The notes under the pieces were generated by a model, which was not told the origin of the DNA, ran no database searches, and was given only the letters and a program-made list of their open reading frames with translations. This document shows positions 34,440 through 43,651 of a stretch of DNA of 64,000 nt, in pieces. The stretch's first letter is position 1, and each line of letters begins with the position of its first letter. The DNA lies in assembly GCA_900466475.1 (NCBI GenBank), contig UBMI01000016.1:177111-241110 (forward strand). Direction: 5' to 3'. The DNA comes from Hyphomicrobiales bacterium (GTDB taxonomy: Bacteria > Pseudomonadota > Alphaproteobacteria > Rhizobiales > Rhizobiaceae). Both the position numbers and the translations under genes were made by a program.

Positions 34440-34541
34440 TGCGGACGCCAGAAGGGTCCGCGCAATCGTCCCGGAGCCGCCAAGAATGGGGTTTCACGGA
34501 CATGCTATCGCAACACGTCGCTTCCCTAGGAGGACATCATG
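34440..34541 (+). promoter_or_regulatory. ROSE-type RNA thermometer in the hsp20 leader
   Basis: The leader starts with a perfect hairpin GCGGAC/GTCCGC (34440-34461 region) and ends with TCGCTTCC-CTA-GGAGGAC directly before the start codon. Here TCGCT matches the UYGCU signature of ROSE elements, and CTTCC masks the Shine-Dalgarno GGAGG. Leader length of about 100 nt is typical. Heating would open the last hairpin and free the ribosome site. Confidence 0.75.
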
Positions 34542-35009
34542 CGTCACGTAGACTTCTCTCCCCTTTATCGTTCCACCGTTGGCTTCGACCGTCTGTTCAC
34601 GATGCTCGACAGCCTTTCCCAGCCGGACCAGGTTCCGACCTATCCACCTTATAATATCGAACGGACCGGTGAGAACACTTATCGCATCACCATGGCCGTT
34701 GCCGGCTTTGACGAAACCGAACTCGCCATTGAATCGCATGCCCACGCGCTCACCGTGAAGGGTGAAAAGCGCGAAGAAAATGCCGATGGCGGCGAGTATC
34801 TCTACCGCGGCATTGCAAAGCGCGCTTTCGAGCGCCGCTTCCAGCTTGCCGACCATGTCGAAGTGACCGCCGCTTCGCTGAAGAACGGCCTCCTGCATAT
34901 CGACCTTCTGCGCAGCATCCCCGAGGCTCTGAAGCCCCGCAAGATCGCTATTGCCGCTGAGCCGGTCGAGGCTCCGAAGTCGATCGAAGCACAGGTCGTC
35001 AACAGCTAA
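34539..35009 (+). CDS. hsp20: Small heat-shock protein (Hsp20, IbpA type)
   Basis: A 156-residue alpha-crystallin chaperone that holds unfolding proteins for later refolding. The core domain runs about 35-135: YNIERTGENTYRITMAVAGF, ELAIESHAHALTVKGEKRE, YLYRGIAKRAFERRFQLADHV and ASLKNGLLHIDLLR. It resembles class A rhizobial sHsps. AGGAGG lies just before ATG 34539 and is predicted to be masked by the ROSE hairpin. A strong terminator follows. Confidence 0.94.
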   Translation: MRHVDFSPLYRSTVGFDRLFTMLDSLSQPDQVPTYPPYNIERTGENTYRITMAVAGFDETELAIESHAHALTVKGEKREENADGGEYLYRGIAKRAFERRFQLADHVEVTAASLKNGLLHIDLLRSIPEALKPRKIAIAAEPVEAPKSIEAQVVNS

Positions 35010-35032
35010 TCCGCTTTCAACCAATCAGACGG

Positions 35033-35063
35033 AAACGGCGCCCGAAGGGCGCCGTTTTTGTTT
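35033..35063 (+). terminator. Rho-independent terminator of hsp20
   Basis: Perfect 11-bp stem AAACGGCGCCC (35033-35043) and GGGCGCCGTTT (35047-35057), loop GAA, followed by TTGTTTT. Confidence 0.93.
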
Positions 35064-35081
35064 TGAAGCCGTCTCACCTGG

Positions 35082-36086
35082 TCAGGCCGGGCTTGTCGCT
35101 TCTTCCAGCTTTTTTTCCGATGTGCGGCGCGCTGCAGCAGCGGCATACTTCTGGGCGATGACGGCGCAGACCATCAGCTGGATCTGATGAAAGAGCATCA
35201 GCGGCAGGACGATCGCGCCGATCGATTGGCCGGCAAAGATGACGTTTGCCATTGGAACGCCGCTCGCAAGGCTCTTCTTCGACCCGCAGAAGGTTATGGT
35301 GATCTCGTCGGCCTTGTTGAAGCCCAACCAGCGGCTGCCATGCATGGTAATGACGAGGACGAGCGCCAGCAGCAGCATATCGGCGATGATGACGGCGGCG
35401 ATATCGGCGATCGAAAAGGTGTGCCATAGCCCTTCGACGACGGCCGTCGAGAAAGCCAGGTAGACAACCATCAGGATGGAGCCGCGGTCGACGGGCATCA
35501 GGATTTTCTTCTTGGAGCGGATCCACTCGCCGATCCAGGGCTGCAGGATCTGGCCGACAACGAAGGGAGCCAGCAATTGCAGCAGGATCTGTTCCAGTGC
35601 GTCGAAGGAAAAGCCGCCATGGCCGCCGACCGAGAAGAGCAGGCCGACAAGCAGCGGCGTCAGGAACATGCCGAAGATGTTCGAGGCCGATGCCGAGCAG
35701 ATCGCCGCGGGGACGTTTCCGCCGGCCATCGATGTGAAGGCGATCGAGGACTGCACCGTCGACGGCAGCACGCAAAGGAAGAGGATGCCGAGATAAAGCG
35801 GCTGCGGCAGGATCGAATCCGGGATGAAGCCTATCGCCAGTCCGAAGATCGGGAAGAGGCCGAAGGTGGTCAGCAGGATCATGAGGTGCAGGCGCCAGTG
35901 CAGCAGACCGGCAACGACGACATCACGCGAGAGGCGTGCGCCGTGCAGGAAGAACAGCAGCGCGATGGCAAAATCGGTCGCCACCCCGAACCAGCCGGCA
36001 AAGGTGCCGCTCGCGGGGAAGATCGACGCGAGGATGACGGTGCAAACGAGCAGGATGGTGAACGTATCGGGTAGAAAGCGCCGCAT
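35082..36086 (-). CDS. Bile acid:sodium symporter-like (SBF-like, YfeH type) transporter
   Basis: A 334-residue inner-membrane protein with about ten helices. Family features: FLHGARLSRDVV, LCVLPSTVQSSIAFTSMAGGN, SNIFGMFLTPLL and FCGSKKSLASGVPMANVIF, the last being the crossover region of SBF-like (PF13593) carriers. It begins with MRRFLPDTFTILLV. The substrate is unknown; many members move organic anions with Na+. The LysR gene starting 94 bases away on the other strand is the likely regulator. Confidence 0.87.
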   Translation of the reverse strand: MRRFLPDTFTILLVCTVILASIFPASGTFAGWFGVATDFAIALLFFLHGARLSRDVVVAGLLHWRLHLMILLTTFGLFPIFGLAIGFIPDSILPQPLYLGILFLCVLPSTVQSSIAFTSMAGGNVPAAICSASASNIFGMFLTPLLVGLLFSVGGHGGFSFDALEQILLQLLAPFVVGQILQPWIGEWIRSKKKILMPVDRGSILMVVYLAFSTAVVEGLWHTFSIADIAAVIIADMLLLALVLVITMHGSRWLGFNKADEITITFCGSKKSLASGVPMANVIFAGQSIGAIVLPLMLFHQIQLMVCAVIAQKYAAAAARRTSEKKLEEATSPA

Positions 36087-36180
36087 GGCTGTCTCGCCTA
36101 ACTTAAAGAGTCATTGTTCTGTCGCTCATTATGATCCAGGATGCAAGGAATAACAGTTATTGCAAATCTGGATCTCACTG

Positions 36181-37035
36181 ATGCTGGATCTCTCACAGCT
36201 ACGCAGTTTCGTCACCGTCGAGCAGATGGGCAGCTTTACTCTGGCCGCCGAAAGGCTGGGGCTTGGGCAGTCGACGGTCAGCCAGCATATCCAGAGGCTG
36301 GAAACGTCACTCGGGCGCCGGCTGCTGGAGCGTGATACGCACAAGGTCGTGCTGACCGGCGATGGCGAAGCCTTGCTGACACATGCGCGGGCGATGCTGT
36401 CGATCGAGGGGCAGGTGCAGTCGCTGTTCAAGAGCGGCAGCCTGCGTGGGCGGCTGCGGCTTGGCGTTTCCGAGGATTTTGTGACGAGCCGCTTGCCGGC
36501 GGTGCTGGAAGATTTCGTACGCTCGCATCCTTCCGTCGATATGGAACTGACGGTGGCACTTTCCGGTGTACTTTATGAAATGCAGGATGCAGGGGCGATC
36601 GATCTCGTCCTTGCCAAGCGAAGGCTCGGCGATGAGCACGGAAAGCTCGTGTACCGGGAGCCGCTGGTGTGGCTGGCGCGTGATCCGGAGCATGTGCTCG
36701 CATCCGGTCCACTGCCCTTGATCGCTTTCCCGCCGCCGAGTGTGACGCGCGCCATTGCGCTGGAAGCGCTCGGTCGGCAGGGCGTGGACTGGCGGATCGT
36801 CTGCACCTGCGGCAGCCTCAGCGGACTGACGGCAGCAGCACGCGCCGGAATGGGAGTGCTCGTGCAGCCGCGTAGCATGGCTCCCTCGGGGTTGAAGGAA
36901 ATCTCGCCGGCCCGGCTACCGGTGCTGGAGGATGTCGAGTTCGTACTGGTGCCGCGAAAGGGAGCCGATCAGGCGCTCGTGGCGGCACTTTCGGATGATA
37001 TTCTAAAGAAGGTCAGAGGCTTGCGGTCGGCCTGA
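36181..37035 (+). CDS. LysR-family transcriptional regulator
   Basis: A 284-residue regulator. The N-terminal winged helix-turn-helix is clear (MLDLSQLRSFVTVEQMGSFT, LGLGQSTVSQHIQRLE, GRRLLERDTHKVVLT), followed by a type II periplasmic-binding-like effector domain from about residue 90. ATG at 36181 is chosen; a TTG at 36160 would add seven residues. It is divergent from the SBF-like transporter gene, the usual layout for a LysR regulator and its target. The ligand is unknown. Confidence 0.92.
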   Translation: MLDLSQLRSFVTVEQMGSFTLAAERLGLGQSTVSQHIQRLETSLGRRLLERDTHKVVLTGDGEALLTHARAMLSIEGQVQSLFKSGSLRGRLRLGVSEDFVTSRLPAVLEDFVRSHPSVDMELTVALSGVLYEMQDAGAIDLVLAKRRLGDEHGKLVYREPLVWLARDPEHVLASGPLPLIAFPPPSVTRAIALEALGRQGVDWRIVCTCGSLSGLTAAARAGMGVLVQPRSMAPSGLKEISPARLPVLEDVEFVLVPRKGADQALVAALSDDILKKVRGLRSA

Positions 37036-37049
37036 AGATCTTCAATCAG

Positions 37050-37078
37050 AAATCCCGCCGGCGACGGCGGGATTTTCC
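37050..37078. terminator. Bidirectional terminator between lysR and threonine aldolase genes
   Basis: Perfect 10-bp stem AAATCCCGCC (37050-37059) and GGCGGGATTT (37066-37075), loop GGCGAC. It ends the LysR transcript and can serve the convergent gene ending at 37103. Confidence 0.85.
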
Positions 37079-37102
37079 TTCTCGAATCAGGCATTTGCGA
37101 AA

Positions 37103-38155
37103 TCAGGCCGCCAGGCATTTGAGGAAGCCATCGACATCGGCTTCGGTCGTTGCAAAGCTGGTGACGAGACGGACAAAAGTTTCGCCCTCCGAAACGAGAT
37201 CCGGCATCCCGGCAGGGATCGGCCACTCGTAGAATTTTGCCCCCTTGCTCTCAGCCGTTTTTGCCGCCGATTTCTGAATGACCGCGAAAACTTCGTTCGA
37301 AGCGGTCGGCCAGGCGAGCCGGGCTGAATTGCTGGCGCCGATGCCGGCGCGCAAACCGTCGGCCATGCCATTGGAGTGTCGGGCGAGATCAAGCCAGAGG
37401 CCGTTTTCGAAATAGGCGTCGAACTGGGCGGAGATGAAACGCGACTTGGAGAAGTGCTGGGCAGCCCGCTTGCGGATGAAATGCATTTCCTTCGCCTGTT
37501 CCGGATTGAAGAAGACGATCGCTTCCGCACACCAGCAGCCATTCTTCGTGCCGCCGAAGGAGAGCATATCGACGCCGCGCTTCCAGGTCATTTCGGCAGG
37601 TGTTGCATTCAATGCAACGAGCGCATTGGCAAAGCGCGCGCCGTCCATGTGCAGGGGTAGTCCTCGCTTCTTGGCGATCGTGGAAATCTCGCCGATTTCC
37701 GGCAGCGAATAGACGGTACCGATTTCGGTGGATTGGGTGATGGTCACAGCGGTGGCGCGGCCATGACGAAGGGCATCCTCCGGGAAGTGCGCGATCTTTG
37801 CCGAGAGCTTGGTCGGATCGATCTTGCCGGCTTCGCCGTCGACGGCCATGAGGCGGGCGGAGCCGGAGAAGAATTCGGGTGCGCCGCATTCATCCTCGAT
37901 CACATGGGCTTCTGAATGGCAGAAGGTGATCCCGCCAGGGCGCTGGACGCTCGCCAGCGCCAGGGAGTTGGCAGCGGTGCCGGTCGCAACGAAGAAGACG
38001 GAAACCTCGCGCTCGAAGATTTCTGAAAAGCGGGCTTCCACTCGCTTGTCGAGATCGCTGTTGCCGTAAGCGGCGGCAAAACCGGTGGATTCGGCGAGCA
38101 GGCGTTCGGCAATGGATTTATGGGCGCCAGCCCAGTTGTCAGAAGCAAAAATCAT
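37103..38155 (-). CDS. Low-specificity L-threonine aldolase
   Basis: A PLP enzyme of 350 residues that cleaves L-threonine or allo-threonine to glycine and acetaldehyde. PLP Lys is in LSFGGTKNGCWCAEA; HMDGARFANALVAL and CHSEAHVIEDECGAPEF match the GLY1/SHMT-like fold. ATG at 38155 gives MIFASDNWAGAHKSIAERLL; the frame extends to 38203 without conservation. Stand-alone transcription unit convergent with lysR. Confidence 0.9.
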   Translation of the reverse strand: MIFASDNWAGAHKSIAERLLAESTGFAAAYGNSDLDKRVEARFSEIFEREVSVFFVATGTAANSLALASVQRPGGITFCHSEAHVIEDECGAPEFFSGSARLMAVDGEAGKIDPTKLSAKIAHFPEDALRHGRATAVTITQSTEIGTVYSLPEIGEISTIAKKRGLPLHMDGARFANALVALNATPAEMTWKRGVDMLSFGGTKNGCWCAEAIVFFNPEQAKEMHFIRKRAAQHFSKSRFISAQFDAYFENGLWLDLARHSNGMADGLRAGIGASNSARLAWPTASNEVFAVIQKSAAKTAESKGAKFYEWPIPAGMPDLVSEGETFVRLVTSFATTEADVDGFLKCLAA

Positions 38156-38701
38156 AGAGAAAACCACTGAAAATGATGGGGAGGGAGTTTCGGGAGTGGA
38201 CACTACGCCAAAGCTTCACAGGATCAAGGGCGGAAACCTAGATGCATCACAAAAATTGAACTGCGCAATCAATAAACAAAATGATAAGTTGGAAGGTAAT
38301 TTTATGTCGCCATTTTGGTTGATCTGGCAATCTTCCGTCGCAAATTGACGTTTTTTTAAGATGGCGCTCTTGCGAAGAGGAATTGTTTCTGGCATTGAAC
38401 GGACGAACTAGGACAGGGTTGCTGTCCTATTTTGGTCTTCACGGCCGAAGAGGCGCCCGAAAGCCCTGGAACAGACCGGCTTTCACGCTATAGTTCTTTC
38501 GAGCGCTGAGCCTTCCATATGGCGGCGCACGGAAGCGAATGGCAGGCGCGGAACGCGACGGTTTGCTTTCCCTGAAAGCAGATGTCTGCGACCGGATCTT
38601 CATGATGCAACAGCGCTGTCACGCGCCGGACCTATCTTAAAGGTGCGGTGCGCGACGAAAAGCCGCCCGCAGCCCCGCGGGCTTCGACAGGAGGAAAGAC
38701 G
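38156..38701. other. Upstream region of gltB, no gene seen
   Basis: These 546 bases hold the divergent promoters of the threonine aldolase and gltB genes. The left part is AT-rich compared with its surroundings. A perfect 8-bp hairpin TAGGACAG/CTGTCCTA with loop GGTTG lies at 38409-38429, followed by TTTT; it could end a short transcript or be an operator. AGGAGG before 38702 sets the gltB start. I see no other feature. Confidence 0.5.
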
Positions 38702-41700
38702 ATGACGAAGATGACGCCATCCACGCATATTGACCAGTTCGCAGCAGCAGACGCGCGCGCAACGGCCAATACGCGTAAATCCGCCTCCGGTCTGCCGAAG
38801 AAACAGGGGCTTTACGATCCGCGCAATGAGCACGATGCCTGCGGCGTCGGCTTCGTTGCGCATATGAAAGGGCAGAAATCGCATCAGATCGTCAAGGACG
38901 GTCTCTTTATTCTGGAGAACCTGACGCATCGCGGTGCTGTCGGTGCCGATCCGCTGATGGGCGATGGTGCCGGCATTCTGGTGCAGATTCCCGACCGCTT
39001 CTTCCGCGAGGAAATGGCCAAGCAGGGCATTACCCTGCCGAAGGCCGGCGAATATGGCGTCGGCCATATCTTCATGCCGCGCGACGAAAAGCAGATCGAA
39101 CACTTCAAGAAGGTGATCAAGGACGTCACCGCCGAAGAAGGTCAGGTCCTCATCGGCTTCCGCGATGTGCCGGTGGACAATTCATCTCTGTCAAAGGCGC
39201 CGGCGATTGCAGCGACCGAGCCGCATCACGTGCAGGTCTTCATCGGCGCCGGCAAGGATGCCGCGACGAATGACGAATTCGAGCGCCGGCTCTTCACGCT
39301 TCGCAAGGTCATTTCCAATCGGATCTATGACGAGTTCGACGGTGAGGAGAGCCACTTCTATCCGGTGTCGCTGTCCAGCACGACCGTCGTCTACAAGGGC
39401 ATGTTCCTGGCCTATCAGGTCGGCGCCTATTACAAGGACTTGGCGGACCCGCGTTTCGAAAGCGCGGTCGCCCTCGTGCATCAACGCTTCTCGACCAACA
39501 CCTTCCCGTCGTGGAAGCTCGCGCACCCCTATCGCATGGTCGCCCATAACGGCGAAATCAACACGCTGCGCGGCAACGTCAACTGGATGGCGGCGCGTCA
39601 GGCTTCGGTCTCTTCTCCGCTTTTCGGCGAGGACATTTCCAAGCTCTGGCCGATCTCCTATGAAGGCCAGTCGGATACGGCCTGTTTCGATAACGCGCTC
39701 GAATTCCTTCTGCGCGGCGGCTATTCGCTATCGCATGCCGTCATGATGCTGATCCCCGAGGCATGGGCGGGCAATCAGTCCATGTCGCCCGAACGCAAGG
39801 CATTCTACGAGTATCATGCCGCGCTGATGGAGCCGTGGGACGGACCGGCTGCCGTTGCCTTCACCGATGGCAAGCAGATCGGTGCGACGCTCGACCGTAA
39901 CGGCCTGCGTCCGGCACGCTATCTGGTCACCGACGACGACCGCGTCATCCTGGCATCGGAAGCCGGGACGCTGCCGGTTCCCGAAGAGAGCATCATCCAG
40001 AAGTGGCGCCTGCAGCCTGGCAAGATGCTGCTGATCGATATGGAAGAGGGCCGGATCATCTCCGATGACGAGGTGAAGGCGCAGCTTGCCAACGCACATC
40101 CCTATCGCAGCTGGCTCAACCGCACGCAGCTCATTCTGGAAGACCTGAAGCCGGTCGAGCCGCGCGCGCTTCGCCGCGACGTCTCGCTGCTCGATCGCCA
40201 GCAGGCCTTCGGTTACACGACCGAGGACACCAAGATCCTGATGTCGCCGATGGCGACGACGGGTCAGGAAGCGATCGGCTCGATGGGCACGGATACGCCG
40301 ATCTCGGCCATGTCCGAGAAGTCGAAGCTGCTCTACACCTATTTCAAGCAGAACTTCGCGCAGGTGACGAACCCGCCGATCGACCCGATCCGCGAAGAGC
40401 TGGTCATGAGCCTCGTTTCCTTCATCGGTCCGCGTCCGAACATTCTCGACCATGAAGGCATGGCGAATGCCAAGCGACTGGAGGTACGCCAGCCGATCCT
40501 GACCAATGGCGATCTCGAAAAGATCCGCTCCATCGGTCACACGGAAGACCGTTTCGACACCAAGACGCTCGACTTCACCTATGATGTGGAGCGCGGCGCC
40601 GAAGGCATGCCGGAAATGCTCGACCGTCTGTGCGAGCGTGCGGAAGCGGCCGTCAAGGGCGGCTACAACATCATCGTGCTCTCCGACCGCCAGATCGGTC
40701 CGGATCGTATCGCGATCCCGGCGCTACTGGCGACCGCGGCCGTCCACCATCACCTGATCCGCAAGGGGCTGCGCACGTCGGTTGGTCTCGTCGTCGAGAC
40801 CGGCGAGCCGCGCGAAGTGCATCATTTCTGCCTGCTGGCCGGTTACGGCGCGGAAGCGATCAACCCCTATCTCGCTTTCGACACGCTGCTCGACATGCAT
40901 GCCAAGGGTGAATTCCCGAAGGAAGTCGACGCCAACGAAGTCGTCTACCGCTATATCAAGGCTGTCGGTAAGGGCATCCTGAAGGTCATGTCCAAGATGG
41001 GTATCTCGACCTATCAGTCCTATTGCGGCGGGCAGATCTTCGATGCGATCGGCCTGCAGTCGGAATTCGTCGACAAGTATTTCTTCGGTACGGCCACAAC
41101 CATCGAAGGTGTCGGTCTCGAAGAAATCGCCAACGAGACGGTCATCCGCCACAAGTCTGCCTTCGGCCGCGATCCGATCCTGGCGAGCAACCTCGATATC
41201 GGCGGCGAATATGCCTACCGTATGCGCGGCGAAAGCCATGCCTGGACGCCGGATGCCGTGGCTGCTCTGCAGCATGCGGTGCGCGGCAATGCCGAGGATC
41301 GTTACCGCGAATTCTCCGAGATGGTGAACACCTCGGCACTGCGCATGAACACGATCCGCGGCCTCTTCAAGATCAAGAGCGCCGAGGCACTCGGCCGCAC
41401 GCCGGTCTCGCTCGACAGCGTTGAGCCCGCGGTCGATATCGTCAAGCGCTTCTCGACGGGTGCCATGTCCTTCGGCTCGATCAGCCGCGAGGCGCATACG
41501 ACGCTGGCAATCGCCATGAACCGGATCGGCGGCAAGTCGAACACCGGCGAAGGCGGTGAAGAGAGCGACCGTTACATGCCGCTGCCGAATGGTTCGTCGA
41601 ACCCCGAGCGCTCGGCGATCAAGCAGATCGCCTCCGGCCGTTTCGGCGTGACGACGGAATATCTGGTCAATGCCGATGTGCTGCAGATCAAGGTTGCGCA

Positions 41701-43426
41701 GGGTGCCAAGCCCGGTGAAGGCGGTCAGTTGCCCGGCCACAAGGTCGATGCGGTCGTTGCCAAGACCCGTCACTCGACGCCGGGCGTCGGCCTGATTTCG
41801 CCGCCACCGCACCATGACATCTACTCGATCGAAGATCTGGCGCAGCTTATCTACGACCTGAAGAACGTCAATCCGACCTCGGATGTATCGGTCAAGCTCG
41901 TCTCGGAAGTCGGCGTCGGCACGGTTGCCGCCGGTGTTGCCAAGGCCCGTGCCGACCACATCACGGTCGCCGGTTTCGACGGCGGTACAGGCGCATCGCC
42001 GCTCACCTCGCTGAAGCATGCCGGGTCGCCCTGGGAAATCGGCCTTGCCGAAACACAGCAAACGCTGGTGCTGAACGGGCTGCGCTCTCGTGTTGCCCTG
42101 CAGGTCGATGGTGGTCTGAAGACCGGCCGTGACGTCGTCGTCGGCGCGCTGCTCGGTGCCGACGAATTCGGCTTTGCGACGGCTCCGTTGATTGCTGCGG
42201 GCTGCATCATGATGCGCAAGTGCCATCTCAACACCTGTCCGGTCGGCGTGGCGACGCAGGATCCCGTCCTGCGCAAGCGCTTCAAGGGCACGCCCGAGCA
42301 TGTCATCAACTACTTCTTCTTCGTCGCCAACGAAGTGCGCGAAATTCTCGCCTCCCTCGGCTTCACCAAGCTCGATGACATCATCGGTGCTTCGGAACTG
42401 CTCGAGAAGGATGAGATGCTGGCGCACTGGAAGGCCAAGGGGCTCGACTTCGCCAAGATCTTCCACAAGGTCGATGCACCGAAGGAAGAGACCTACTGGA
42501 CAACACGCCAGAAGCACCCGATCGACGACATTCTCGACCGCAAGATGATTGCGGCCGCCGAGCCGGCACTGGCATCGAAGACGCCCGTCGCCTTCGAAGT
42601 CGATATCAAGAACGTCGACCGTTCAGCCGGTGCAATGCTCTCGGGCGAGGTCGCCAAGCGTTATAACCATCGTGGGCTGAAGGAAGATACGATCAACGTC
42701 ACCCTGAAAGGTACCGCCGGGCAGAGCTTCGGTGCGTTCCTGGCACGCGGCGTCACCTTCAACCTGATCGGCGACGGTAACGACTATGTCGGCAAGGGTC
42801 TCTCGGGCGGCAAGATCATTATCCGCCCGCCTGACAATTCGAGGATCGTCGCTGAAAACTCGATCATCGTCGGCAATACCGTTCTTTACGGGGCGACCGA
42901 AGGCGAGTGCTACTTCCGTGGTGTCGCGGGCGAGCGTTTCGCAGTTCGCAACTCCGGTGCGATCACCGTCGTTGAAGGCGTGGGCGACCACGGCTGCGAG
43001 TATATGACGGGTGGCGTGGTCGTCGTGCTCGGCGCAACGGGCCGCAACTTCGCGGCCGGCATGTCCGGCGGCGTGGCCTATGTTCTCGACGAGACAGGCG
43101 ATTTCGCCAGCCGCTGCAACATGGCCATGGTCGAGCTCGAGCCGGTTCCGGAAGAGGATGACATGCTGGAGAAGCTGCACCATCACGGAGGCGACCTCAT
43201 GCACAAGGGACGAGTCGACGTCTCTGGTGACATGACGCGCCACGACGAGGAGCGCCTCTACCAGTTGATCTCCAACCATCTGCACTATACGGGCTCCACC
43301 CGCGCCAAGGAAATCCTTGAGCACTGGGCCGACTATCGCCCGAAATTCCGCAAGGTCATGCCCGTCGAGTACCGGCGCGCCCTTGAGGAAATGGAACGCA
43401 GCCGGATGGGCATCGCTGCCGAATAA
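38702..43426 (+). CDS. gltB: Glutamate synthase (NADPH) large subunit
   Basis: Transfers the amide nitrogen of glutamine to 2-oxoglutarate. The 1574-residue precursor starts at ATG 38702 behind AGGAGG. A 46-residue propeptide precedes the catalytic Cys47 (HDACGVGFVAHM) of the class II glutaminase domain. The FMN-binding synthase domain (about 830-1200) includes GEGGEESDRY and AGFDGGTGASPLTSL; the 3Fe-4S Cys set CIMMRKCHLNTCPVG lies near residue 1170, and the C-terminal GXGXG beta-helix follows. gltD lies 225 bases downstream. Length is normal. Confidence 0.97.
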   Translation: MTKMTPSTHIDQFAAADARATANTRKSASGLPKKQGLYDPRNEHDACGVGFVAHMKGQKSHQIVKDGLFILENLTHRGAVGADPLMGDGAGILVQIPDRFFREEMAKQGITLPKAGEYGVGHIFMPRDEKQIEHFKKVIKDVTAEEGQVLIGFRDVPVDNSSLSKAPAIAATEPHHVQVFIGAGKDAATNDEFERRLFTLRKVISNRIYDEFDGEESHFYPVSLSSTTVVYKGMFLAYQVGAYYKDLADPRFESAVALVHQRFSTNTFPSWKLAHPYRMVAHNGEINTLRGNVNWMAARQASVSSPLFGEDISKLWPISYEGQSDTACFDNALEFLLRGGYSLSHAVMMLIPEAWAGNQSMSPERKAFYEYHAALMEPWDGPAAVAFTDGKQIGATLDRNGLRPARYLVTDDDRVILASEAGTLPVPEESIIQKWRLQPGKMLLIDMEEGRIISDDEVKAQLANAHPYRSWLNRTQLILEDLKPVEPRALRRDVSLLDRQQAFGYTTEDTKILMSPMATTGQEAIGSMGTDTPISAMSEKSKLLYTYFKQNFAQVTNPPIDPIREELVMSLVSFIGPRPNILDHEGMANAKRLEVRQPILTNGDLEKIRSIGHTEDRFDTKTLDFTYDVERGAEGMPEMLDRLCERAEAAVKGGYNIIVLSDRQIGPDRIAIPALLATAAVHHHLIRKGLRTSVGLVVETGEPREVHHFCLLAGYGAEAINPYLAFDTLLDMHAKGEFPKEVDANEVVYRYIKAVGKGILKVMSKMGISTYQSYCGGQIFDAIGLQSEFVDKYFFGTATTIEGVGLEEIANETVIRHKSAFGRDPILASNLDIGGEYAYRMRGESHAWTPDAVAALQHAVRGNAEDRYREFSEMVNTSALRMNTIRGLFKIKSAEALGRTPVSLDSVEPAVDIVKRFSTGAMSFGSISREAHTTLAIAMNRIGGKSNTGEGGEESDRYMPLPNGSSNPERSAIKQIASGRFGVTTEYLVNADVLQIKVAQGAKPGEGGQLPGHKVDAVVAKTRHSTPGVGLISPPPHHDIYSIEDLAQLIYDLKNVNPTSDVSVKLVSEVGVGTVAAGVAKARADHITVAGFDGGTGASPLTSLKHAGSPWEIGLAETQQTLVLNGLRSRVALQVDGGLKTGRDVVVGALLGADEFGFATAPLIAAGCIMMRKCHLNTCPVGVATQDPVLRKRFKGTPEHVINYFFFVANEVREILASLGFTKLDDIIGASELLEKDEMLAHWKAKGLDFAKIFHKVDAPKEETYWTTRQKHPIDDILDRKMIAAAEPALASKTPVAFEVDIKNVDRSAGAMLSGEVAKRYNHRGLKEDTINVTLKGTAGQSFGAFLARGVTFNLIGDGNDYVGKGLSGGKIIIRPPDNSRIVAENSIIVGNTVLYGATEGECYFRGVAGERFAVRNSGAITVVEGVGDHGCEYMTGGVVVVLGATGRNFAAGMSGGVAYVLDETGDFASRCNMAMVELEPVPEEDDMLEKLHHHGGDLMHKGRVDVSGDMTRHDEERLYQLISNHLHYTGSTRAKEILEHWADYRPKFRKVMPVEYRRALEEMERSRMGIAAE

Positions 43427-43438
43427 TTGCACCGAACA

Positions 43439-43470
43439 ATCCGCCACGCTCCAAAGCGCGCGTGGCGGAT
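43439..43470 (+). promoter_or_regulatory. Perfect 11-bp hairpin between gltB and gltD
   Basis: ATCCGCCACGC (43439-43449) pairs fully with GCGTGGCGGAT (43460-43470) around a 10-base loop, starting 13 bases after the gltB stop. No T run follows, so it is not a typical terminator. It may protect the 3' end of the gltB message or set the gltB:gltD ratio. Confidence 0.6.
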
Positions 43471-43651
43471 GACCGAAATATCTCAATGACTCAACGACGA
43501 TCAGCCGCAAGCCCGAAGCTTGCGCAACCGCGTGGATGGCGACAAGGGATATGTTCTGATGACGGTCAAGACAAACAACCTGCCTCCGCGATCGAGGCTG
43601 AACAGACAACTGGCCGCGGGCGAGGCGGTCATGAGGGTAAGGGACGAAAAT

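Noticed and set aside
43439..43470. Terminator separating gltB from gltD
   Set aside because: The stem is perfect but no T run follows on either strand.
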